Assembly: GCA_022842205.1 (NCBI GenBank)
Contig: JALHQA010000009.1
Span: forward strand, 29,158 to 93,157
Direction of reading: 5' to 3'
DNA length: 64,000 bases
Source of the DNA: Hyphomicrobiales bacterium
GTDB lineage: Bacteria > Pseudomonadota > Alphaproteobacteria > Rhizobiales > Methylopilaceae
The translations under genes and the position numbers were made by a program. Of the stretch, positions 47,851 to 56,777 are shown in pieces. Numbering within the stretch: the first letter of the stretch is position 1; each line of letters starts with the position of its first letter. The notes below the pieces were generated by a model. That model was not told where the DNA came from. It ran no database searches and saw only the letters and a list, made by a program, of their open reading frames with translations.

Positions 47851-49155
47851 TTACTCCGCCGCCGTGGGAAGGAAGACGTCTTCCTTCGACCGCGCTGTGA
47901 ATTCGTCGATCCGCTTTTCGATTTCCGGACGGAAATGACGGATCAGGCCCTGCACCGGCCATGCCGCCGCATCGCCCAGCGCGCAGATGGTGTGACCTTC
48001 GATCTGGTAGGTGACATCGAGCAAGAGATCGATCTCACGCTTCTGCGCCTCGCCGCGCACCATGCGCGTCAATACGCGCCACATCCAGCCCGTACCTTCG
48101 CGGCACGGCGTGCACTGGCCGCAGCTCTCATGCTTGTAGAAGTGCGCGAGGCGCGCGATCGCCTGGATGACGTCGGTCGACTTGTCCATGACGATGACGG
48201 CGGCGGTGCCGAGACCGGATTTCAGATTGCGCAGCGTGTCGAAATCCATCGACAGCTCCTGACACTGCGAAGCCGGCAGCAGCGGAACCGACGAGCCGCC
48301 GGGGATAACGGCCAGAAGATTGTCCCAGCCGCCGCGAATGCCACCGCAATGCCGCTCGACCAGTTCGCGGAAGTCGATGCCCATTTCTTCTTCAACGTTG
48401 CACGGACGCTCGACATGGCCCGAGATCGTGAACAGCTTGGTGCCCGTGTTGTTCGGCTTGCCGATGCCGGCAAACCAGGCCGCGCCGCGGCGCAGGATGG
48501 TCGGCGCAACAGCGATCGACTCGACATTGTTGACCGTGGTCGGCGCGCCGTAGAGACCCATCGCCGCCGGGAACGGCGGCTTCAGGCGCGGCATGCCCTT
48601 CTTGCCTTCAAGGCTTTCGAGCAGCGCCGTTTCCTCGCCGCAGATGTAAGCGCCGGCGCCGTGATGCACATACAGATCGAACGGATAACCGTGAACGTTC
48701 TTCGGACCGATGAGATTGGCCGCATAGGCCTCGTCGACGGCGGCCTGCAGCGCCTCGCGCTCCCGCACGAATTCGCCACGGATATAGATGTAGCAGGCGT
48801 TCGCGCCCATCGCGAAGGACGCAATGAGGCAGCCCTCGATGAGATGCTGCGGATCGTTCCGCATGATCTCGCGGTCCTTCGCCGTGCCCGGCTCGGACTC
48901 ATCGGCGTTGACGACGAGATAGTGCGGACGGCCGTCCGACACTTTCGGCATGAACGACCACTTCAGGCCGGTCGGGAAGCCGGCGCCGCCGCGGCCGCGC
49001 AGGCCCGACGCCTTCATCTCGTCGATGATCCAGTCGCGGCCCATTTCAAGCAGCTGCTTGGTCCCATCCCATGAGCCGCGCTTCATCGCGGCCTTCAGGC
49101 CGGGATCCTGAAACCCGTAGATGTTGGTGAAGATGCGGTCGCGATCGTGCAGCAT
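47851..49155 (-). CDS. nuoF: NADH-quinone oxidoreductase subunit F (NADH/FMN)
   Basis: A 434-residue subunit that binds FMN and NADH and oxidises NADH. The NADH/FMN region [17 protein letters not shown] is near residue 55 and [20 protein letters not shown] follows. [20 protein letters not shown], and the [4Fe-4S] motif [20 protein letters not shown], are complete. The start shares one base with the nuoE stop. Confidence 0.97.
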   Translation of the reverse strand: MLHDRDRIFTNIYGFQDPGLKAAMKRGSWDGTKQLLEMGRDWIIDEMKASGLRGRGGAGFPTGLKWSFMPKVSDGRPHYLVVNADESEPGTAKDREIMRNDPQHLIEGCLIASFAMGANACYIYIRGEFVREREALQAAVDEAYAANLIGPKNVHGYPFDLYVHHGAGAYICGEETALLESLEGKKGMPRLKPPFPAAMGLYGAPTTVNNVESIAVAPTILRRGAAWFAGIGKPNNTGTKLFTISGHVERPCNVEEEMGIDFRELVERHCGGIRGGWDNLLAVIPGGSSVPLLPASQCQELSMDFDTLRNLKSGLGTAAVIVMDKSTDVIQAIARLAHFYKHESCGQCTPCREGTGWMWRVLTRMVRGEAQKREIDLLLDVTYQIEGHTICALGDAAAWPVQGLIRHFRPEIEKRIDEFTARSKEDVFLPTAAE

Positions 49156-50057
49156 CAGACTTCGTCCTTGTCGCCCTTGCCGGGTACAGACTTGAGGCCT
49201 TTGCCCTTACCAGCGGGGCCCGTCGCATCCTTGCGGACCGAGGGACCACCCGCCTTCTCGCCGGCTGCGGCGAGATCGCCATTCTTGATCGGCTTCTTGC
49301 CGGCCTCGGCGCGTTTGCCGGGATTGTCGGCCGCGTCCTTCTCGCCGGGGCTTGTTTCTTTTGGCTTTGCTGCTTCGGTCGCCGCCTGTTCCTTGGCCTT
49401 GGCCTTAACCCGCGCGTCGAAATCCTTCTTCCACGAACCGACGACCGAGCCGTCGTACAGACTGCCGTCCGTGAGCGACGTCTTGGCGCCGACCGGAGCC
49501 GACCCCTGACGGTCGACCTGCGGACCCGGCTTCACCTTCTTGCCTGCCGCCAGATCGTCGATGAGCTTATCCATCGTCTCCGGCGTCAGGTCTTCGAAAT
49601 AGTCGTAGTTGAGCTGGATCATCGGCGCGTTCGAGCACGAGCCGAGACACTCGACCTCAAGCCACGACATATCGAGATCCGTGTTGAGTTCTTTCTGGTG
49701 CCCGATCTTCTTCTCGCAAACATGCATCAGCTTGTCGGCGCCTCGCAGCAGGCACGGCGTCGTGCCGCAGACCTGGATGAAGTGCTTTCCGACCGGCTCA
49801 AGCGCGAACATCGTGTAGAATGTCGCGACTTCGAGAACGCGGATAAACGGCATGTCCAGCATTTCCGCGACAGCACGGATCGCGGGTTCCGGCAGCCAAC
49901 CTCCGTGCTGTTCCTGCGCCTTCCAGAGAAGCGGGATGACGGCCGAGGCCTGACGGCCTTCGGGATATTTCGCGATCTGCTCCTGCGCCCACTCAAGGTT
50001 CTTCTTGGTGAAGGCGAAGCTTTTGGGCTGTTCTTCAGCGAGACGGCGTACGGACAT
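49155..50057 (-). CDS. nuoE: NADH-quinone oxidoreductase subunit E with low-complexity tail
   Basis: A 300-residue subunit; the thioredoxin-like core (about 1-170) binds one [2Fe-2S] cluster through [13 protein letters not shown] and [17 protein letters not shown]. coli NuoE has 166 residues. The remaining ~125 residues are a Lys/Ala/Gly/Pro-rich tail with no recognisable domain (for instance [20 protein letters not shown] at the end). Basic tails on NuoE occur in other Rhizobiales, but this one is long. It shares single bases with nuoD and nuoF, so the tail is in frame in an intact operon. Confidence 0.96.
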   Translation of the reverse strand: MSVRRLAEEQPKSFAFTKKNLEWAQEQIAKYPEGRQASAVIPLLWKAQEQHGGWLPEPAIRAVAEMLDMPFIRVLEVATFYTMFALEPVGKHFIQVCGTTPCLLRGADKLMHVCEKKIGHQKELNTDLDMSWLEVECLGSCSNAPMIQLNYDYFEDLTPETMDKLIDDLAAGKKVKPGPQVDRQGSAPVGAKTSLTDGSLYDGSVVGSWKKDFDARVKAKAKEQAATEAAKPKETSPGEKDAADNPGKRAEAGKKPIKNGDLAAAGEKAGGPSVRKDATGPAGKGKGLKSVPGKGDKDEV

Positions 50058-51247
50058 TAGCGATCGATCTCCCCGAACACGATGTCGAGCGAGCCGAGAA
50101 TGGCGCTGACGTCGGCGAGCATGTGGCCTCGGTTCAGGAAATCCATCGCCGCGAGGTGCGGGAATCCCGGAGCGCGAATCTTGGCGCGGTACGGACGATT
50201 GGTGCCGTCGGACACAAGGTAGACGCCGAATTCGCCCTTCGGGGCCTCGACGGCGGCATAGACCTCGCCTTCCGGAACCTTGAAGCCCTCGGTGTAGAGC
50301 TTGAAGTGATGGATGAGCGCCTCCATCGAGCGCTTCATCTCTCCGCGCTTCGGCGGAACGACCTTGTTGTTGACCGACGACACCGGGCCCGCGCCTTCCG
50401 GCGATCGCAGCTTATCACAGCACTGTTTTATGAGCGAGGTAGCCTGGATCATCTCTTCCATACGGACGAGATAGCGGTCGTAACAGTCGCCGTTCTTGCC
50501 GATCGGAATGTCGAAATCGAGCTCGTCGTAGCACTCGTAGGGCTGCGCCTTGCGCAGATCCCAAGGCGCGCCGGAGCCGCGCACCATGACGCCGGAGAAA
50601 CCGAGCTTCCACGCGTCCTCGAGCTTCACGACACCGATTTCGACGTTACGCTGCTTGAAGATGCGGTTCTCCGTCAGAAGCGCATCGAGGTCGTCGACCA
50701 CTTTCAGGAACGGATCGCACCAGGCGTAGATATCGTCGATGAGCTTGTTCGGAAGGTCCTGATGGACACCGCCCGGCCGGAAATAGGCTGCGTGCAGACG
50801 CGCGCCGCAGGCGCGCTCATAGAAGTCCATCAGCTTTTCGCGCTCGTCGAAGCCCCAGAGCGGCGGCGTCAACGCACCGACGTCCATCGCGAACGTCGTT
50901 ACGTTCAGAAGGTGGTTCAGAACGCGGCCGATCTCGGAATACAGCACACGGATGAGCTGGCCGCGTTTCGGAATCTCGATCTCGACCAGCTTTTCGATGG
51001 CGAGGCACCAGGCATGCTCCTGGTTCATCGGCGCGACGTAATCCAGCCGGTCGAAATACGGCAGCGCCTGGAGATACGTCTTGTACTCCATCAGCTTTTC
51101 GGTGCCGCGATGCAACAGGCCGACATGCGGATCGACGCGCGTCACGACTTCGCCGTCGAGTTCCAGCACCATGCGGAGCACACCGTGTGCCGCCGGATGC
51201 TGCGGCCCGAAATTGATGGTGAAATTTCTGAGTTCGGCTTCGGCCAT
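50057..51247 (-). CDS. nuoD: NADH-quinone oxidoreductase subunit D
   Basis: A 396-residue subunit that lines the quinone site. Family blocks are [20 protein letters not shown] (with the quinone-site histidine), [20 protein letters not shown], and at the C-terminus the region around [20 protein letters not shown]. It is a separate gene, not fused to nuoC as in E. coli. It starts 2 bases after the nuoC stop. Confidence 0.97.
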   Translation of the reverse strand: MAEAELRNFTINFGPQHPAAHGVLRMVLELDGEVVTRVDPHVGLLHRGTEKLMEYKTYLQALPYFDRLDYVAPMNQEHAWCLAIEKLVEIEIPKRGQLIRVLYSEIGRVLNHLLNVTTFAMDVGALTPPLWGFDEREKLMDFYERACGARLHAAYFRPGGVHQDLPNKLIDDIYAWCDPFLKVVDDLDALLTENRIFKQRNVEIGVVKLEDAWKLGFSGVMVRGSGAPWDLRKAQPYECYDELDFDIPIGKNGDCYDRYLVRMEEMIQATSLIKQCCDKLRSPEGAGPVSSVNNKVVPPKRGEMKRSMEALIHHFKLYTEGFKVPEGEVYAAVEAPKGEFGVYLVSDGTNRPYRAKIRAPGFPHLAAMDFLNRGHMLADVSAILGSLDIVFGEIDR

Positions 51248-51249
51248 GA

Positions 51250-51855
51250 TTACGGCGCCTTCGCCTTTTCATCGCCCGGCAGAACGTATTCGACGCCTTC
51301 CCAGGGGCTGAGGAAGTCGAAATTGCGAAACTCCTGCGGCAGACGCACGGGCTCGTAGATGACGCGCTTCTGCTCGTCGTCGTAGCGAACCTCGACAAAG
51401 CCCGTCAGCGGAAAATCCTTGCGCAGCGGGTGCCCCTCGAAACCGTAATCGGTGAGGATGCGGCGCAGATCCGGATGGCCGGTGAACAGAATGCCGTACA
51501 AATCGTAGGCTTCGCGCTCGAACCAGTTGGCGCCAGGAAAAAGCTCGACACAGCTCGGCACCATGGTCTGCTCGTCGGCCTGCACCTTCACGCGAATGCG
51601 CTGATTCTGTTTCGGCGACAGCAGGTGATAGACGACATCGAACCGCTTCTTGCGCTGCGGATAGTCGACTCCGCAGATGTCGATGAACGACCAGAACTGG
51701 CACGACGGATCGTCGTGCAGGAAACGCAGAACCTTCAGGATGTCCGCGGCCTCGACCTCGATCGTGAGTTGACCGGCGGGAATCGACCACGCCTTGACCG
51801 AGCCTTTAAGCGCGGCGGCGATGTGTTCACCGAGTTCCTTTAGACTCTCGTCCAT
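51250..51855 (-). CDS. nuoC: NADH-quinone oxidoreductase subunit C
   Basis: A 201-residue subunit of the connecting module, without cofactors. The family motif [20 protein letters not shown] followed by [20 protein letters not shown] is complete, and [19 protein letters not shown] is also recognisable. It is 9 bases downstream of nuoB. Confidence 0.97.
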   Translation of the reverse strand: MDESLKELGEHIAAALKGSVKAWSIPAGQLTIEVEAADILKVLRFLHDDPSCQFWSFIDICGVDYPQRKKRFDVVYHLLSPKQNQRIRVKVQADEQTMVPSCVELFPGANWFEREAYDLYGILFTGHPDLRRILTDYGFEGHPLRKDFPLTGFVEVRYDDEQKRVIYEPVRLPQEFRNFDFLSPWEGVEYVLPGDEKAKAP

Positions 51856-51864
51856 ACGTCGCTC

Positions 51865-52452
51865 TCAGCGTTCGATCGTGCCGGTGCGCCGGATCTTCTT
51901 CTGGAGCAGCATGAAGCCATACAGAAGCGCCTCGGCGGTGGGCGGACATCCGGGCACGTAGACATCGACCGGAACCACCCGGTCGCAGCCGCGCACCACG
52001 GAATAGGAATAGTGATAATAGCCCCCGCCATTGGCGCAGGAGCCCATCGAGATCACGTAGCGCGGCTCCGGCATCTGGTCGTAGACCTTGCGGAAGGCCG
52101 GAGCCATCTTGTTGCACAGGGTGCCGGCGACGATGATGACGTCGGACTGGCGCGGACTGGCACGCGGGGCGATGCCGAAGCGCTCGCCGTCATAGCGCGG
52201 CATCGACATGTGCATCATCTCGACCGCGCAGCAGGCAAGGCCGAAGGTCATCCACATCAGCGAGCCGGTCCGAGCCCAGGTGATGAGGTCCTCGACCGAG
52301 GTGACGACGAAGCCCTTGTCAGCGAGTTCGGCGTTGATTTCGGTGAAAAACGGATCGTTCACCGGACGCGCCACCGGCAGATTCGCATCGCGCGCAGCCG
52401 AGGCCACGCGCTTCACGCCGCCCTTCTTCGCGGAAGTCTGGCTCAATCCCAT
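51865..52452 (-). CDS. nuoB: NADH-quinone oxidoreductase subunit B (cluster N2)
   Basis: A 195-residue subunit holding the last cluster, N2, which reduces quinone. Ligands: the tandem cysteines in [19 protein letters not shown], then [20 protein letters not shown], and [23 protein letters not shown] 52452 ([10 protein letters not shown]) was preferred to 52473. It overlaps the end of nuoA by 10 bases. Confidence 0.97.
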   Translation of the reverse strand: MGLSQTSAKKGGVKRVASAARDANLPVARPVNDPFFTEINAELADKGFVVTSVEDLITWARTGSLMWMTFGLACCAVEMMHMSMPRYDGERFGIAPRASPRQSDVIIVAGTLCNKMAPAFRKVYDQMPEPRYVISMGSCANGGGYYHYSYSVVRGCDRVVPVDVYVPGCPPTAEALLYGFMLLQKKIRRTGTIER

Positions 52453-52808
52453 TCGAGAGCACCTTTCTTCCACTCATATACGAAGCCGATGGTCAGCACG
52501 CCCAGAAACAGCATCATCGACCAGAAACCGAGGATTCCGACATCGCGGAACGCAACCGCCCACGGGAACAGAAAGGCCACTTCGAGGTCGAAAATGATGA
52601 AGAGGATGGCAACCAGATAGAAGCGCACATCGAATTTCATGCGCGCATCGTCGAACGCGACGAAGCCGCATTCATAGGCCGACAGCTTCTCGGCATCGGG
52701 GCTTTTATAAGCAACGAGAAATGGAGCCACGAGTAGCGCAATGCCGATTACGCAGGCCACTCCGATGAAAATGGCCAGTGGCAAATAGTCCGCAAGCAAA
52801 GCGTTCAT
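52443..52808 (-). CDS. nuoA: NADH-quinone oxidoreductase subunit A
   Basis: A 121-residue three-helix subunit, first gene of the nuo unit. Family block [20 protein letters not shown] with [20 protein letters not shown] (conserved acidic residues) is complete. Its mRNA leader carries a 7-bp hairpin just upstream of the start. The transcript probably runs through nuoN, birA, rnj and the DUF1467 gene, about 17 kb. Confidence 0.97.
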   Translation of the reverse strand: MNALLADYLPLAIFIGVACVIGIALLVAPFLVAYKSPDAEKLSAYECGFVAFDDARMKFDVRFYLVAILFIIFDLEVAFLFPWAVAFRDVGILGFWSMMLFLGVLTIGFVYEWKKGALEWD

Positions 52809-52826
52809 GTCTGACGCCTTCGACTT

Positions 52827-52844
52827 GGAGCCCTCGCGGGCTCC
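52827..52844 (-). promoter_or_regulatory. Hairpin in the nuoA leader
   Basis: A perfect inverted repeat GGAGCCC-TCGC-GGGCTCC (7-bp stem, 4-base loop), 18 bases upstream of the nuoA ATG. It might protect the 5' end or influence ribosome loading. No T tract follows. The rest of the 241-base gap 52809-53049 shows no convincing promoter by eye. Confidence 0.4.
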
Positions 52845-53049
52845 GGCCCCTCAAACCGATTCTCCCTGCCTCTGAGTCGAAGACCCGGGCAATTATGCGG
52901 TAAGCCGCCTGCAAACTCGCGTTCCGGCGGTAAAATCGGCAGGCCTTCACCTAGCCCAAGGCCGTGCGGTCCTCAAGCCAAACCGGACTTATAATCGGTC
53001 CAATTCCAGATTAATTCGCCATTCTGTGGCGAGACGTCGCGGAAAGACG

Positions 53050-53301
53050 CTAAGGGCTGACGTCGTCTTCGACTTCCGTATCGGGCCGGTCGCTGCCGGA
53101 CACATTTTCGGTCCGCCAACGGCCCGACTGATCCTGATACTCGATCGTCGACGACTCGCCCGGGACCTCCTGCTCGCGCGCCGCGCGCTTGGCAGCAAAA
53201 ACCGCGTCCGCGTGAGTCTTGAAGGTTTCCGAGAAGACGTCGCCGAGCTTGTAGGCCCAGCCGCCGTCGTGCTCGACGATCTCATATTTGACGTGCGCCA
53301 T
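53050..53301 (-). CDS. DUF2188 domain protein
   Basis: An 83-residue soluble protein consisting mostly of a DUF2188 domain: VKYEIVEHDGGWAYKLGDVF, then KTHADAVFAAKRAAREQE. The pattern W-x-V/Y-x(5)-F-x-T-x-x-D-A-x-x-A-A-x-x-x-A is typical. ATG 53301 (MAHVKYE) is chosen; ATG 53307 is two codons earlier. The role is unknown in the family. It is alone between the TadG-like gene and the nuo operon and has no obvious partner. Confidence 0.72.
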   Translation of the reverse strand: MAHVKYEIVEHDGGWAYKLGDVFSETFKTHADAVFAAKRAAREQEVPGESSTIEYQDQSGRWRTENVSGSDRPDTEVEDDVSP

Positions 53302-53358
53302 ATCCAACGACCTCCCGGTTCGGGAGAAACTGAGGCCGCGCTGGTGGGGTTCCGCTGC

Positions 53359-55032
53359 TCACATGACGAGGGCCGGCGCGCCGCAGCGGACCCCGTAGAC
53401 ACGCAGATCGGCCTCGCCGAGGCCGACGCCGAGGGAATCGAGCACCGCCTGCAGAATCGGCTCCACGAGGGCCCCGACGGGCTGGACCAGCGCGCGCACA
53501 GCATCCTCCGCCGGCGCCAGAAGCGGACCCACCAGGATCTCAAGCCCCAGAGCGGTCGCCTGCACATTCAGACTGCTGAAGACCGATGCGATCAGCGAGG
53601 AAAGCGGATTTGCCGTCTCGACGATCCTGATCGTGCGATTCTGGATATCCTGCATGTCGAACCACACGGAAATATTCTGGTTGTTCGAGACGAGCGCCGC
53701 GGCGCTGAGGCTGACTTTCAACAGGCCGAGCAGATTGACGACCTCGGCCCCCTGAATGTCCGCCGGCTTGAAGCTGGTCCAGTCCGCGAAATTCCTGGGT
53801 TCTCCGACATATAAGCCGCCGATCGCCGGCCGCGCCGCGAGTTCGACCCTGGCATCGGAACTGGGATTCGTTCCACACGAGATGGTTTCGAGCGTGGCCC
53901 GCCCCGCCGCGATATCGAGCGCAAGAGGCACCTGTATCGTCACCAGCTTTCCCGCCACCGTGGCGGGCAGCAGAGTCACGACCGCGCGCACGCGGGTCTG
54001 CGCCGTGTAGACCTCCACCCCCTCGGGACCGAGCGTGATCCAGGACGCGCCCTGCGGCGGCTCCCCGATCACGGCCGAAACCGTGACGGAGGCGATGCCG
54101 GGAAGCCCGGCGCTCAGCGAAATCTGTGCCTGACGGTTCGGCCCTGCCGCGTTGACGGCGGCGCGCGCCAGATCAAGCGCAGATATTGTGCCGGCGAAAC
54201 CGGCGGGACGCTCCCCGATGGCGAGGTCTCCAAGGCTGCCCAAATCGAGCAACCCGGGTCCTCCCAGAGACAGGCTCGACGCGCCGGCTTTCAATTTGTT
54301 CAACGCGACCTGCGCCGCCCCTGCCCCTCCGGCTCCGGCCACGGTGGCGGCGGCATCGATCACATCGCCGAACGTAAGTGCGGATTGCAGCACCGACTCG
54401 TATGTACCCGCGGTGATGCCGGCCTCTCCCGCCAGTGCTTCTATGAAGCGCAGAAGATCGAGATCGGCGCCTGCAAGCCCGTTGTAGTCCATGACGGTCA
54501 GGCTGACCGTGGTGTCGAGGAAATCGCCGAACAGTTCGTTCAGGATTCCGCCGTTCAGCGAGGCCAGACGGGAGCCGATGGAAAAGGAGGCGACATTCTG
54601 CTCGGCGGCGGTAGCGCGTACCCGGATCGTCGGCAATGCGCCTCCGTAGACGACACGAGAAAAATACAGGTTGCCTGTCGCGGTCAGCGTGACGCGCGCC
54701 GCGTTGCGGCTGGCGCCGCCGGCGGCATATCTCTCGCTCGGCTGAAGCAGCGGGTCCGGCGCAAACGTTCCGGTTTCGACCTCGGCGACCGCACCCACGC
54801 CGTTGGCGGCAAGAAGTGTAGTTACCGCGTCCTGCGGGTTCGCCGGGCTTGAGAGCGCCGCGATGGCCGAAAGATCGGCCATGCTCTGCAGATGGCGACG
54901 TTCGAGATAGAGACTGCCGACGTCCACCGCGAGTGCGAGACAGCCGATCACGCAGACCAGACTCAGCGACGACATGACGGCGATTGAGCCGTCTTCGGAC
55001 TTGCCGAACAAGGCCGGCCGGCGGGGCATCAA
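53359..55032 (-). CDS. TadG-like Flp-pilus/secretion accessory protein
   Basis: A 557-residue protein with a TadG-type N-terminus: a charged start, then EDGSIAVMSSLSLVCVIGCL and ALAVDVGSLYLERRHLQSMAD, the standard Flp-type anchor (G-x-I/A-V/A) and membrane helix. The remaining ~500 residues are alanine/leucine/glycine-rich and presumably periplasmic; no von Willebrand domain motif was recognised. It overlaps the TadE-like gene (ATGA). TadG proteins work in tight-adherence pili or related secretion, but no tadA/cpaF, prepilin or secretin gene is adjacent, so the locus is an orphan. Confidence 0.82.
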   Translation of the reverse strand: MMPRRPALFGKSEDGSIAVMSSLSLVCVIGCLALAVDVGSLYLERRHLQSMADLSAIAALSSPANPQDAVTTLLAANGVGAVAEVETGTFAPDPLLQPSERYAAGGASRNAARVTLTATGNLYFSRVVYGGALPTIRVRATAAEQNVASFSIGSRLASLNGGILNELFGDFLDTTVSLTVMDYNGLAGADLDLLRFIEALAGEAGITAGTYESVLQSALTFGDVIDAAATVAGAGGAGAAQVALNKLKAGASSLSLGGPGLLDLGSLGDLAIGERPAGFAGTISALDLARAAVNAAGPNRQAQISLSAGLPGIASVTVSAVIGEPPQGASWITLGPEGVEVYTAQTRVRAVVTLLPATVAGKLVTIQVPLALDIAAGRATLETISCGTNPSSDARVELAARPAIGGLYVGEPRNFADWTSFKPADIQGAEVVNLLGLLKVSLSAAALVSNNQNISVWFDMQDIQNRTIRIVETANPLSSLIASVFSSLNVQATALGLEILVGPLLAPAEDAVRALVQPVGALVEPILQAVLDSLGVGLGEADLRVYGVRCGAPALVM

Positions 55033-55478
55033 TAGCCCCCGCGACGCACGACGGCCGCGCGCTGAATAACTTTCGGCGGAAGCGGAAGCAAACCCTCGAA
55101 CATCCAGATCGGCATGCCGGACGCGTCATATGTGACAGCGACATCGAAGAGGTCGGGATTGCCTGCATGTACGCCGACGGTGACCGCCACCTTGGCGCCA
55201 TCGATCATCGCGTAGTTCGGCAACGCCTGATTTACGGAGCCCTGAGCAAGCAGCGCGCGCTCGACCGGCGTCAGTCCAGGCACTGTTGCCCGCGCAGCTT
55301 CCGCCGCAAGCTGCTGGACGCTATGCGCGGCACCGAAATAAAGGCCGTAGCAGAGCGTGCCGACGAGGATCAGAAGAAAGACCGGCATGACAAGCGCGAA
55401 CTCGACCGCGGATGCGCCGCGCTCATCACGCCACGCCGAGATACCAATCCTCTCGCCCGCTTCCGGAGCGCCAGTCAT
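55029..55478 (-). CDS. TadE-like pseudopilin
   Basis: A 149-residue protein with a short N-terminal leader followed by RDERGASAVEFALVMPVFLL, the class of pilin-like start whose G|A-S-A-V-E-F-A site is cut by a prepilin peptidase, and one hydrophobic helix (FLLILVGTLCYGLYFGAAHS). The rest is a soluble domain. TadE proteins are pseudopilins of Flp/Tad pili. It overlaps its partner TadG. No prepilin peptidase is present in the window. The sequence begins with a GxS/A-type cleavage motif near residue 21. Confidence 0.85.
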   Translation of the reverse strand: MTGAPEAGERIGISAWRDERGASAVEFALVMPVFLLILVGTLCYGLYFGAAHSVQQLAAEAARATVPGLTPVERALLAQGSVNQALPNYAMIDGAKVAVTVGVHAGNPDLFDVAVTYDASGMPIWMFEGLLPLPPKVIQRAAVVRRGGY

Positions 55479-55634
55479 TTCCGAGCCTCGCAGTCAGCAT
55501 ATGCGTGCCCAGCCCGCCGTCACTTAAACCTAGACGAGTAACTGCAAAGTTAACAACCAATGCTAGCCACACCCATTCCAAAGCTCGCTCCGGCCTTTTG
55601 TCACTCATCAAACGAGATCGCTAACAAACTCATT

Positions 55635-55663
55635 TTGCTTGTTTTTTTGGCCTTGCCACAATG
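55635..55663 (+). promoter_or_regulatory. Candidate promoter of usg
   Basis: TTGCTT and ACAATG separated by 17 bases, about 45 bases upstream of the usg start. This is a moderate match only. Confidence 0.3.
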
Positions 55664-55708
55664 TGCGATTCGGCCTCACCATCGCGACGTATGTTTTGGA
55701 GGTGCTGA

Positions 55709-55981
55709 ATGAATGTTTCGGCGGATTTCCTGAAACAGCTCGAAGGCTACGGCCTCACGACGGCCGAGATTCTCTACCGCATGCCCGACCACCCGTCCCT
55801 GCTGCAAACCTATGTCTGGCAGCACTACGACGTGGCGCCGAGTTTTCCCGTACTCGTCAGATTCCTGGATTTCTGGCGCGCAAAGCTCGACGGCGCGCTG
55901 CATTCCGTGAAGGTCGCGCATTCGGGGCTCATAAAGCCGGCCGAATTCCGCGCCGTGGAAGGCATTTTCAGGCTGCACTGA
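55709..55981 (+). CDS. usg: Usg family protein
   Basis: A 90-residue protein of the Usg family, with the conserved run LTTAEILYRMPDHPSLLQTY followed by VWQHYDVAPSFPVL and ending with SGLIKPAEFRAVEGIFRLH. The family was noted near trp or his genes in alphaproteobacteria and is sometimes annotated as a possible phosphoribosylanthranilate isomerase subunit; that function is doubtful. GGAGG lies six bases before the ATG. It is divergent from the tadE-like gene, with the tRNA-Asp gene 11 bases downstream on the opposite strand. Confidence 0.9.
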   Translation: MNVSADFLKQLEGYGLTTAEILYRMPDHPSLLQTYVWQHYDVAPSFPVLVRFLDFWRAKLDGALHSVKVAHSGLIKPAEFRAVEGIFRLH

Positions 55982-55992
55982 GAGGGAATAAG

Positions 55993-56069
55993 TGGCGGGA
56001 GTGACGGGGCTCGAACCCGCGACCTTCGGCGTGACAGGCCGACGCTCTAACCAACTGAGCTACACCCCC
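55993..56069 (-). tRNA. tRNA-Asp (GUC)
   Basis: Read on the minus strand, the cloverleaf is complete. Acceptor GGGGGTG pairs with CACTCCC (one G-T), the D-arm has AGCTCAGTTGGTTAGAGC, the anticodon stem TCGGC/GCCGA encloses CTGTCAC, giving anticodon GTC, and the T-arm has GGTTCGAGCC. Encoded CCA at the 3' end. 77 nt. Confidence 0.97.
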
Positions 56070-56176
56070 GGATCGGAGCTTTTTCGTTGCCGCTCCGGAG
56101 AGGCGCGTGAACTACGACACGCACTTCCCCAAGTCAACGAAAAGCAGGCTCAACGCGACCACGGGACACAAGCGAA

Positions 56177-56252
56177 TGGTGGGCGGTGACGGGATCGAAC
56201 CGCCGACCCTCTCGGTGTAAACGAGATGCTCTGCCAGCTGAGCTAACCGCCC
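56177..56252 (-). tRNA. tRNA-Val (UAC)
   Basis: Minus-strand cloverleaf: acceptor GGGCGGT with ACCGCCC, D-arm TAGCTCAGCTGGCAGAGCA, anticodon stem TCTCG/CGAGA around TTTACAC, giving anticodon TAC, T-arm GGTTCGATCC. Encoded CCA. 76 nt. It lies 107 bases upstream of tRNA-Asp on the same strand, and the two may share a transcript from the hup side. Confidence 0.97.
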
Positions 56253-56307
56253 TGACCTTCCGTGCGGTGTTTATGGGCGATTTTCGTGGCCTTGCAAGCC
56301 CGCGCGA

Positions 56308-56583
56308 TCAGTTGTTGATCGCGTCCTTCAGAACCTGCCCCGCGCGGAATTTGGGCGCCTTCGATTCCGGAATGCGGATCGCCTGTCCGGTACGGAGATT
56401 GCGGCCGACGCCACCGGCGCGGCGAACAACCTGGAACGTGCCGAACCCCACAAGACGCACGTCCGCTCCCTTCTTCAGGGTATCAACAATCGAGTCGATG
56501 GTGGCCTCAACCGCAGCCGACGCCTGCGAGCGGCTGAGTCCTGCGCGATCCGCGACCGCCGCGATCAGATCCGACTTGTTCAT
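56308..56583 (-). CDS. hup: Nucleoid protein HU
   Basis: A 91-residue histone-like protein that bends and compacts DNA. It begins MNKSDLIAAVADRAGLSRSQ and carries the DNA-binding arm around LVGFGTFQVVRRAGGVGRNL with the family signature R-x-G-x-N-P-like region (RTGQAIRIPESKAPKFRAGQ). It lies between tRNA-Val and lon, a frequent arrangement in alphaproteobacteria. Only one HU gene is in the window. Confidence 0.95.
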   Translation of the reverse strand: MNKSDLIAAVADRAGLSRSQASAAVEATIDSIVDTLKKGADVRLVGFGTFQVVRRAGGVGRNLRTGQAIRIPESKAPKFRAGQVLKDAINN

Positions 56584-56727
56584 AATGCCTCCGCATTTTT
56601 AGTCCCCCGGCGGCCCCCTGCCGGAACAGTTAACTTCCGCGAAAAAGCAGTCCTTGCAAGGAAATACGGACGGCGGAGTCGCGCGACATGCGTCAACTGT
56701 GGCCCGCGAGGCACAGAAGCGCGCAAC

Positions 56728-56754
56728 AAAAAGGCCCGCTTGCGCGGGCCTTTT
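56728..56754 (-). terminator. Intrinsic terminator after lon
   Basis: On the minus strand AAGGCCCGC-GCAA-GCGGGCCTT (9-bp stem, 4-base loop) followed by TTTTT. It lies 24 bases after the lon stop and upstream of hup. Confidence 0.9.
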
Positions 56755-56777
56755 CACTTGGCGTTGTAAGTCGTTGA

